10,112 bases of DNA, taken from Chloroflexota bacterium. GTDB lineage: Bacteria; Chloroflexota; Anaerolineae; UBA4142. A program made the position numbers and the translations under genes. The stretch covers positions 1-10,112 of the forward strand of contig JACQGS010000148.1 of assembly GCA_016199405.1 (NCBI GenBank), given 5' to 3'. Numbering within the stretch: the first letter of the stretch is position 1; every line of letters begins with the position of its first letter. Shown in pieces: positions 1 through 5,427 of the stretch. Below the pieces are notes generated by a model. That model searched no databases. It was not told the origin of the DNA and saw only the letters and a list, made by a program, of their open reading frames with translations.

Positions 1-487
1 GATCATCCACATACACCAAAAAATCTAAGTTTCCCGGTGAATGCCCGAAATCGGTGAGCATCGCCGCGACTTCGGCGCGATGTTGCGTCCCGTGATGGAT
101 GACTTGCGTCATCGAATGCCACAATGGCCGCGCAAACGTTTCGCCGCGTTGGTTGCGGTACTCAATGTCGCGGGACAAATCTCCATCCGTCATTTTGGCG
201 AGAAAAGCGCGCAGGTTGGCTTCTTCATTCTGCCAGCGCTCGCGGATCAACGCGAGGGTTGATAGCTCTTCTTCCCGCGGTGGATTCTTGAGCGGCTCAC
301 CTTGCCAACGCGCCAGCCAGAGCCATTCGGCGCCGATCGTATGCACCAACGTTGCGCGCAGACTGCCATAACCTTTGGAGAGCGGCTTGGTGAATTCTTC
401 GTCCGTCACTTTAGCCGCGCCTTGCAAAAGCCGGTCGCGCGCCCAGTAACCATAATCAAACAGCGTCAGAAAAAATTCGCGATCCAT
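1..487 (-). CDS. DinB/YfiT-like family protein, 3' end cut by window edge
   Basis: I translated this gene by hand from ATG at 487; the frame stays open for 162 codons to base 1. It begins MDREFFLTLFDYGYWARDRL. DinB-like proteins are four-helix bundles of about 150-170 residues with a three-His metal site. Candidate ligands here are H49 (in TLVHTIGAEW) and H132/H136 (in HHGTQHRAEV), which match the family's HxxxHR motif, so nearly the whole domain is present. Many members are metal-dependent thiol transferases (bacillithiol or mycothiol S-transferase type) or have no known role; the substrate here is unknown. This is not DNA polymerase IV, which shares the name. The start follows the MaoC gene by 17 nt, and a run of seven G (plus-strand C at 491-497) just upstream serves as a G-rich ribosome-binding site. 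Co-transcription with the MaoC gene is likely. Confidence 0.88.
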   Translation of the reverse strand, partial: MDREFFLTLFDYGYWARDRLLQGAAKVTDEEFTKPLSKGYGSLRATLVHTIGAEWLWLARWQGEPLKNPPREEELSTLALIRERWQNEEANLRAFLAKMTDGDLSRDIEYRNQRGETFARPLWHSMTQVIHHGTQHRAEVAAMLTDFGHSPGNLDFLVYVDD

Positions 488-504
488 TTTCCCCCCCACG
501 TCCT

Positions 505-996
505 TCAATCTCCCATCTCCAATACCGCGCCGCCTTGAATTTTGCTTTTCATCAGCAACGTCCACTCGCCCTGTTGCGCAACCTCGTTTCGCTGGTTCAA
601 CACGCGCGCGTCAAAAATAACAAAGCCCCCGCCCATCGCTTTCATCGCCTTGGTTTGCTTGACCTTTGCCGTCATATGAATCGTGTCGCCGATTTTGATT
701 GGATTTTTGAATTTCCATTCCAATCCGATAAACGCGATCACGGTGCCGTCGAGGAATCCCAACTGCATTCCCAACCCGGTCGCGACCGACAAGCCCAGCA
801 AGCCGTGCGAAATCCGCTCGCCGAACGGCGTGTTCTTGCTAAATTCCGCGTCGGTGTGAATCGCGTTGTAATCGCCGGAGATGCCGGCAAAATTCACGAT
901 GTCCGTCTCGGTGATCGTGCGCCCTTGCGTGATGACTTCAAGCCCGACCGTGAATTCTTCAAAATACATGCCACGCGGGGTGTAAGTCGCTGTCAT
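505..996 (-). CDS. MaoC-type (R)-hydratase-like hot-dog protein
   Basis: A 163-residue single-hot-dog protein, the usual length for stand-alone MaoC/(R)-enoyl-CoA hydratases. The hydratase motif is at residues 41-65: GDYNAIH supplies D42, N44 and H47, corresponding to the catalytic Asp and His of the family, and is followed by FGERISHGLL. Known members hydrate trans-2-enoyl-CoA to (R)-3-hydroxyacyl-CoA, in PHA supply or fatty-acid metabolism, or dehydrate other acyl-CoAs. The exact substrate cannot be read from sequence. The start at 996 is backed by GAGGAG a few bases upstream. It lies 96 bp downstream of enolase and 17 nt upstream of the DinB-like gene. Its last codons (…LEMGD, TGA) are written in a heptanucleotide repeat, so the extreme C-terminus is probably a recent extension or replacement. 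Confidence 0.9.
   Translation of the reverse strand: MTATYTPRGMYFEEFTVGLEVITQGRTITETDIVNFAGISGDYNAIHTDAEFSKNTPFGERISHGLLGLSVATGLGMQLGFLDGTVIAFIGLEWKFKNPIKIGDTIHMTAKVKQTKAMKAMGGGFVIFDARVLNQRNEVAQQGEWTLLMKSKIQGGAVLEMGD
506..526 (-). repeat. Heptanucleotide repeat array A (3 units)
   Basis: Three in-phase 7-bp units on the plus strand: CAATCTC at 506, CCATCTC at 513 and CAATACC at 520. On the minus strand they read as GAGATTG-type units and encode the last residues of the MaoC protein; the TGA stop (505-507) sits at the edge. The unit is the same as in array B. Short, so weaker than the other arrays. Confidence 0.55.
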
Positions 997-1040
997 TTAT
1001 TCTCCTCGTCGTTTCTTTTCAACGTCCGGTGTCACAAGTC

Positions 1041-1091
1041 CAACATCCAACATCCAATCTCTAATCTCCAATCTCTGCTTCTCTCAATCTC
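1041..1091 (-). repeat. Heptanucleotide repeat array B in the enolase-MaoC gap
   Basis: Five contiguous in-phase units start at 1041 (CAACATC twice, CAATCTC, TAATCTC, CAATCTC, ending 1075). A degenerate stretch with another CAATCTC at 1085-1091, two bases out of phase, follows. The array fills much of the 96-bp gap and stops at the enolase stop codon (TAG, plus-strand 1093-1095). The seven-base step shows it is a tandem array and not simple CT-rich DNA. No clear promoter or terminator was seen in this gap. Confidence 0.8.
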
Positions 1092-1092
1092 T

Positions 1093-2373
1093 CTACCTCT
1101 TGAACGCTTTCACTCCCGCGTACTCCGCGCGGCTTCCCAACTCTTCCTCGATTCGCAACAGCCGATTGTATTTCGCGACGCGTTCACTCCGCGCCGGCGC
1201 GCCGGTCTTGATCTGCCCGGCATTCGTCGCGACGACAAGATCGGCAATTGTCGTATCTTCCGTTTCGCCGGAACGATGCGAGACCACCGCCGTAAAGCCG
1301 GCGTTCTGCGCGGTCTCGATCGCGTTCAGCGTTTCCGTCAGCGAGCCGATTTGATTCAGCTTGATCAAAATCGAATTGCCGACTTTTTGCTCGATGCCGC
1401 GCTTCAAGCGCTCGACATTCGTCACGAATAAATCATCGCCCACGAGTTGCACCCGATTGCCAATTTGCGCGGTCAAGGCTTGCCATGTTTCCCAATCATC
1501 TTCGGCGAGGCCGTCTTCAATCGAGGCAATCGGATACTGCTTGACCCACGCCACGTAAAACTCGATCATCTGCGCGCCGGTCAGCACGCGCCCTTCTTTG
1601 CGCAAATTGTATTTGCCGTCTTGAAAAAATTCCGACGCGGCGGGATCGAGGCAGAGGACGACTTGCGCGCCGGGTTTGTAGCCGGCGGTTTCAATCGCGC
1701 GCAAAATAATTTCAATCGCCTCGGCGTTTGATTTGAGCGCGGGCGCAGAGCCGCCTTCATCGCCAACATTCGTGCTGAGACCTTTGTCCTTTAATATTTT
1801 TTTCAGCGCGTGATAAATTTCCGCGCTCCAGCGCAATGCCTCCGCGAACGTCGGCGCAGCGACCGGCGCGATCATAAACTCTTGCAAATCGGTGGACTGC
1901 CAATTCGTGTGCACGCCGCCGTTGAGAATATTCATCATCGGCACCGGCAGTGTGCGCGCGTCCGCGCCGCCGAGATATTGATAGAGCGGCATTTTCGCGG
2001 ATGCCGCCGCCGCGTGCGCGACCGCGAGACTCACGCCAAGAATCGCGTTCGCGCCGAGTTTGGATTTGTTCGGCGTACCGTCGAGTTCGAGCAGACGCGC
2101 GTCAATCGCTTTTTGATCGCGCGCGTCGCAATTTTTCAGCGCGCCGGCAATTATCGTGTTGACGTTGCGGACGGCTGTTAAAACCCCCTTGCCGGCGTAG
2201 CGTTGCTTGTCGCCATCGCGCAGTTCAAGCGCTTCATGCGCGCCGGTGGATGCGCCGCTCGGCACCGCCGCGCGTCCGAACGCGCCGTCGTCGAGTCGCA
2301 CGTCAACTTCAATCGTGGGATTGCCGCGCGAGTCGAGAATTTCGCGGGCGTGGATATTATTTATGAGAGACAT
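1093..2373 (-). CDS. eno: Enolase (2-phosphoglycerate dehydratase)
   Basis: A full-length enolase of 426 residues, which interconverts 2-phosphoglycerate and phosphoenolpyruvate in cytoplasmic glycolysis and gluconeogenesis. The N-terminal domain has ILDSRGNPTIEVDV and the mobile loop SGASTGAHEALELRD (39-53). Catalytic residues by family position are E206 (GDEGG) and K338 (ILIKLNQIGS). Mg ligands are D243 (LDPAAS), E286 (SIEDGL) and D313 (VGDDL), and SHRSGETED (365-373) is intact. The loop before the conserved QEFM reads HTNWQSTDLQEFM, one residue longer than the common HADNNVDIQEFM form, so it belongs to a variant subgroup. The start at 2373 gives the canonical N-terminus but has no clear Shine-Dalgarno sequence. 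The NIPSNAP-like gene ends 7 nt upstream, so translational coupling or a promoter inside that gene is possible. Confidence 0.98.
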   Translation of the reverse strand: MSLINNIHAREILDSRGNPTIEVDVRLDDGAFGRAAVPSGASTGAHEALELRDGDKQRYAGKGVLTAVRNVNTIIAGALKNCDARDQKAIDARLLELDGTPNKSKLGANAILGVSLAVAHAAAASAKMPLYQYLGGADARTLPVPMMNILNGGVHTNWQSTDLQEFMIAPVAAPTFAEALRWSAEIYHALKKILKDKGLSTNVGDEGGSAPALKSNAEAIEIILRAIETAGYKPGAQVVLCLDPAASEFFQDGKYNLRKEGRVLTGAQMIEFYVAWVKQYPIASIEDGLAEDDWETWQALTAQIGNRVQLVGDDLFVTNVERLKRGIEQKVGNSILIKLNQIGSLTETLNAIETAQNAGFTAVVSHRSGETEDTTIADLVVATNAGQIKTGAPARSERVAKYNRLLRIEEELGSRAEYAGVKAFKR

Positions 2374-2380
2374 TGTTGGA

Positions 2381-2617
2381 TTATTTCGAGAGTATTGCGG
2401 TTAGAAACCAGTGATTGACTTGCGCAATATACCTCGCCGGGTCGGGATTCAGTGCTTCGCGTTCAGGGGAATTGTAGTAAGCTGCATCTTTGCTCTCCCA
2501 ACTTTCTGTTCCATCGTAAGACATGATCCAAACAAATTCATTCCGCTCGCAGATGACCCCCGCGTTTTCAATTTTGAATCCAAATTTTTGGCGGAGCGGC
2601 AAGACACCGGCTTTCAT
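2381..2617 (-). CDS. NIPSNAP/ABM-like small protein, probably 5'-truncated
   Basis: The 78-residue product resembles the C-terminal three quarters of NIPSNAP/ferredoxin-like alpha-beta-barrel proteins: an LPLRQKFGF helix end, FVWIMSYDG strand, then AAYYNSPEREALNPDPARYI. Complete relatives have about 100 residues and begin with a beta strand plus an acidic helix that are missing here. The frame is open upstream for 13 more codons (…GRFCQG before M1) back to the TAA of the neighbouring membrane protein, with no ATG or GTG. The only ribosome-site-like bases (AAGG) are too close to the ATG. It is probably a remnant cut by arrival of the upstream gene, but a short functional protein is possible. 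It ends 7 nt before enolase. Function of the family: mostly uncharacterised, some members act as monooxygenase-like dimers. Confidence 0.6.
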   Translation of the reverse strand: MKAGVLPLRQKFGFKIENAGVICERNEFVWIMSYDGTESWESKDAAYYNSPEREALNPDPARYIAQVNHWFLTAILSK

Positions 2618-2656
2618 GCCTTGACAAAATCGCCCAACTTGCCTTACCTGACTTGA

Positions 2657-3856
2657 TTAATGGTAAACTGGAATTCGCCATTTTGCTTCGCTGATTCGCG
2701 AAATGTTCCTTATAATAAAAATCACATAGGTCACATTGGGATTTGCCACATTGCCCTTAAAAATCCACGCATTGCCGTTCGCGAACAGCCTGAGAGAACC
2801 TTCATTCTCAACCGTGACGTTGTCTGTCCACGGAATATCAGATCTGAAAAGGTTTCCCATATTATCAATAACAGCAAATGCATTTGGTCCAGAAACTGTA
2901 AAAACAAGCTTTTGACCGGTTCGATTTGTAAATGTGGCGTTGATAATGACTCCATCACTAACGACGTTTACCTCCGTGAGTGTTAGTAACTGTCCGCTTT
3001 GACGCCAGATTTCTCCTGGTGCAAGTATTGAACCCAGTGGAGTATCCGGAATTGGGGGCGGGGGAGGAATCGGCGTCCGTGTTGGCAAAGGTCTTGTAGT
3101 TGGAGTTAATGTAGGTCGAACGGTCGGCGCGGTTGTTCTTTGAGGTGTAATCGCGGACACGGATGTTCCTGTCACAGTTGGAGACAGGACGAACGCAATC
3201 GGTTGCGTTGTAACAATAGTTGGAGTTGAAAATTCGGTCCCTGCGACAGATTGTGGATTCGAGAAACTTGGCAAGAACAAGAACAAAACTACTAGTCCAC
3301 CGCCGATTATCCCACAGAGCAAAGTTGCAAAAGGTACGAGCCAAATCCAAGCGCCCGATTTCGTATGTTGATTCTGCTCTAACCCAACAGTCTCGCCAAG
3401 ATTAGGGGTCTCAACCACCGTTTCCGGACGCACAACATCAGGATGTAACAAGGCTGGCTCGACTGGGTAGCTATACTTGTTCAGGAGATTCTTAAAGACG
3501 GTAACAACCAAGTCAACAAAATCTGCGACATCGCGCTTCGAAGGAATCAATTCATAATGAGAAACGTCAATTCTAAGACTATTCAATGCTTTCAGGCGAC
3601 TCGCTATTCTCGGATTGAATATTCGCGATTCGCATGCCCTCAACTGCTCAACAATCGATGGAAAGTCGTACCTACCTGATTCAAGCGCTTCTGTCATTCC
3701 ATGTTCTTCCGCAAGAAAGCTTCTGAACACGTTATTCATTCTCGCTTGGGTTCTCGAAATGGCGACAAAGCGTTCGTTGTCTGACTCCGCAGTCTCATAT
3801 GTCTTTGCGTCACTCCAAACATAAGTTTGGGACGACTTGAACCAAGTTTTTTCCAT
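2657..3856 (-). CDS. Single-pass membrane protein: possible HEPN-like domain, TM, Thr/Pro linker, beta domain
   Basis: A 399-residue protein I do not recognise as a whole. Residues 1-130 are mainly helical and charged. They end in LNSLRIDVSHYELIPSKRDV, where R95 and H100 form an Rx4H motif followed by Ser/Asp and a long helix, which resembles HEPN/DUF4145-type domains. Residues 169-195 form one strong transmembrane helix. Residues 207-275 are a Thr/Pro linker with TPT repeats and a run of five prolines. Residues 280-399 look like an extracytoplasmic beta-sandwich (DUF4352-like; LTLTEVNVVSDGVIINATF). There is no N-terminal signal, so the topology is probably cytoplasmic N-terminus and outside C-terminus. 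The start at 3856 is chosen because AAAGGAGA lies about 7 nt upstream; a TTG further upstream (3874) overlaps that site. GC is lower than in neighbouring genes. It follows the DUF2281-like gene by 54 nt. A sensor or defence role is speculation. Confidence 0.8.
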   Translation of the reverse strand: MEKTWFKSSQTYVWSDAKTYETAESDNERFVAISRTQARMNNVFRSFLAEEHGMTEALESGRYDFPSIVEQLRACESRIFNPRIASRLKALNSLRIDVSHYELIPSKRDVADFVDLVVTVFKNLLNKYSYPVEPALLHPDVVRPETVVETPNLGETVGLEQNQHTKSGAWIWLVPFATLLCGIIGGGLVVLFLFLPSFSNPQSVAGTEFSTPTIVTTQPIAFVLSPTVTGTSVSAITPQRTTAPTVRPTLTPTTRPLPTRTPIPPPPPIPDTPLGSILAPGEIWRQSGQLLTLTEVNVVSDGVIINATFTNRTGQKLVFTVSGPNAFAVIDNMGNLFRSDIPWTDNVTVENEGSLRLFANGNAWIFKGNVANPNVTYVIFIIRNISRISEAKWRIPVYH

Positions 3857-3910
3857 ATTACCATCTCCTTTCAAACTGTACTTTACAAGAACGAGTAAGG
3901 TACCCGAACT

Positions 3911-4120
3911 TCACTTTGTTCCCGTCCGCCATTCAGAAATCTGGTGTTGGAGTTGGACGGAAGTATACTCTTCTTTCAATTCCCTTAACGCGCCCGCCCA
4001 TGCAAATTGAGACTGGCGCCGTGTTTTTATGCTTCGCTCGTTCAACAATCGCGCAATGAAATCACGCACTTCATTTTGTAATTCTGGAGGCAAGACCTGA
4101 ATCATCTCTTGCAAAGACAT
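3911..4120 (-). CDS. DUF2281-like small protein, antitoxin-type
   Basis: A 69-residue protein: MSLQEMIQVLPPELQNEVRD, a basic middle section, then WAGALRELKEEYTSVQLQHQ and a terminal ISEW. The 'LPPELQxEVxDFI' helix and the 'LxxxYTSVxLQHxxxEW' tail are the marks of the DUF2281/VapB-like antitoxin-type group, which is often encoded just before a PIN-domain toxin. No PIN gene is present; the next gene on the same strand is the membrane protein with the HEPN-like motif. The start at 4120 is set by GAAAGGAG 7-8 nt upstream. A longer in-frame reading to 4252 would overlap AmrS and is rejected. It begins 13 nt after amrS ends, so it is probably transcribed with amrS. The antitoxin role is inferred from the family only. 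Confidence 0.8.
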   Translation of the reverse strand: MSLQEMIQVLPPELQNEVRDFIARLLNERSIKTRRQSQFAWAGALRELKEEYTSVQLQHQISEWRTGTK

Positions 4121-4133
4121 TGCAATTCTCCTT

Positions 4134-5291
4134 TCACGCCGCTCTTGGCGCGCGCGTCCACCACATGTCCGGCTTGCCGATGCGCACGTCCGCGCGCGAT
4201 TTATGCCAAATGCCCGGAATTTTCTCGCCGCAGTGCGGGCACGCGCCGGCATCCGTCAGGTGATAGCCGGCGATCAAATAGCCGACGCGTTCGATCAACA
4301 ACGCGCGGCATTTGGGGCAGTAAGTATTCTCGTATTCGCCGGCGCGTCCCGGCAAATTGCCGGCGTACACGTAATGCAAGCCGGCTTCGACGCCGATCTC
4401 TGCCGCGCGCACCAGCGTCCGCGCGTCCGTGTCAGCATGGTCGAGCATTTTGTAATCTTGATGAAATGCGGTCACGTGCCACGGAATATCCGGCGATAGC
4501 GCGCGGATGAATTGCGCCGCGTCCATGAGCTCTTCGCTCGAATCGTTGAAACCGGGAATGATGAGCGTCACAATTTCGAGCCAAAAGCCGAGCGCGTGCA
4601 CCATGCGGATGCCGTCGAGAATATGTTCGAGCGGCGCGCCGAGCGCGCGATAATTTTTATCGCGCATGGTTTTCAAATCAATTTTGTACGCCGACACGTA
4701 CGGGCGAATGTACTCCAACACCTCGCGCGTCGCGTTGCCGCTGGAGACAAACGCACAGAGCAAGCCCTGCCCTTTCGCGATTTTGAAAACCTCGACCGCC
4801 CATTCGCTCGTGATCAGCGGCTCGTTGTACGACGATACAATCGCACGCGCGGTGTTGCGTCGCGCGAGTTGCGCCATTTGTTCCGGCGAAAGTTGTTCCG
4901 GCACGTGCCCCGATGCCGGATCGCGCAGTGCTTGCGAGATATCCCAATTTTGGCAATATCGGCAATGCAAATTGCAACCGAGCATTCCGAACGTCAGCGC
5001 GTCCGCGCCGGGCAGAACGTGAAAGAAAGGTTTCTTTTCAATCGGATCGCATTGCAATGCCGCGGCATAACCGCGCGGCACAAATAGCTTTCCGCCGACA
5101 TTATAGCGCACTTGGCAAATGCCGCGCCCGCCATCATTGATTTTGCAATGATGCGCGCAGGCAAAGCAATGCACGCGCGCGCCGGCAAGTTTTTCGTACA
5201 GATCGCCCTCGCGGACGAGCGAATTTGTGATGTCCGCGAGTTCACTCTCGCCGGCAAGCGGCTCGCGCAATCGAATCGGCGCATTCGCCAT
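4134..5291 (-). CDS. amrS: AmmeMemoRadiSam system radical SAM enzyme (AmrS)
   Basis: A 385-residue radical SAM protein. The [4Fe-4S]/SAM motif is CNLHCRYC (C106, C110, C113), preceded by the PFFHVLPG segment typical of PflA-like activases and AmrS. An N-terminal cysteine set (C42, C45, C49, C59 in CFACAHHC…GRGIC) and a C-terminal zinc-ribbon-like pair (C325/C328 and C351/C354) match the AmrS architecture. SSYNEPLI (153-160) and VSSGNATREV are barrel motifs of the group. The family is named from fusion or co-occurrence with AMMECR1 and Memo domains; neither is encoded in this window, and the reaction is not firmly established. The start at 5291 has AAGGAAG about 8 nt upstream. A longer reading to 5468 passes through heptad repeats and is not protein-like. 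A TTGACA-type promoter lies just upstream. The DUF2281-like gene follows after 13 nt. Confidence 0.92.
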   Translation of the reverse strand: MANAPIRLREPLAGESELADITNSLVREGDLYEKLAGARVHCFACAHHCKINDGGRGICQVRYNVGGKLFVPRGYAAALQCDPIEKKPFFHVLPGADALTFGMLGCNLHCRYCQNWDISQALRDPASGHVPEQLSPEQMAQLARRNTARAIVSSYNEPLITSEWAVEVFKIAKGQGLLCAFVSSGNATREVLEYIRPYVSAYKIDLKTMRDKNYRALGAPLEHILDGIRMVHALGFWLEIVTLIIPGFNDSSEELMDAAQFIRALSPDIPWHVTAFHQDYKMLDHADTDARTLVRAAEIGVEAGLHYVYAGNLPGRAGEYENTYCPKCRALLIERVGYLIAGYHLTDAGACPHCGEKIPGIWHKSRADVRIGKPDMWWTRAPRAA

Positions 5292-5315
5292 CGCATTCAC
5301 TTCCTTTTCAAGAAA

Positions 5316-5344
5316 AGCGTAGCACAGCGGAAAGCGTTTGTCAA
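5316..5344 (-). promoter_or_regulatory. Sigma70-type promoter for amrS
   Basis: On the minus strand, TTGACA (5344-5339) is followed by a 17-bp spacer and TACGCT (5321-5316), with TGC directly before it as an extended -10. Transcription would start near 5309, giving a leader of roughly 18 nt that contains the AAGGAAG ribosome site. It lies between heptad array C and the amrS start, so amrS need not depend on nurA transcription. The -10 is a 3/6 match, partly offset by the perfect -35 and the TG. Confidence 0.6.
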
Positions 5345-5350
5345 AGAAGA

Positions 5351-5427
5351 GATAGCGTATGGCGTATTGCGAATGGCAACTCGCGTATTGCAATCTGCCA
5401 CCAGCCATTCGCCATCTGCTATCTGCT
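5351..5427 (+). repeat. Heptanucleotide repeat array C (11 units)
   Basis: Seventy-seven bases that divide exactly into eleven 7-bp units on the plus strand, nearly all with GC at positions 5-6: for example TATTGCG (5365), AATGGCA (5372), ATTCGCC (5407) and ATCTGCT (5414 and 5421). The positional pattern is roughly (A/T)(A/T)TNGCN, with ACCAGCC and ACTCGCG as outliers. The array fills the nurA-amrS gap and runs into the 3' end of nurA, whose TAG stop (5419-5421) lies within the last two units. Translated, it gives a spurious extension to AmrS. Confidence 0.88.

Noticed and set aside
535..1431. Long plus-strand open frame (298 codons)
   Set aside because: It is antisense to the MaoC and enolase genes and crosses repeat array B; the translation is rich in Arg/His with no family features. 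High GC favours such shadows.
3857..3910. Promoter for the membrane protein gene
   Set aside because: Candidate boxes (TTCGGG with TAAAGT at 17 bp) are too weak to call.
4121..4252. N-terminal extension of the DUF2281-like protein
   Set aside because: It overlaps the 3' part of amrS out of frame and is Arg/Ala-rich; the inner ATG at 4120 has a GGAG site and family-like start.
5351..5427. CRISPR array
   Set aside because: Units are 7 bp with no spacers; this is a tandem heptamer array, and no cas-like gene is present.
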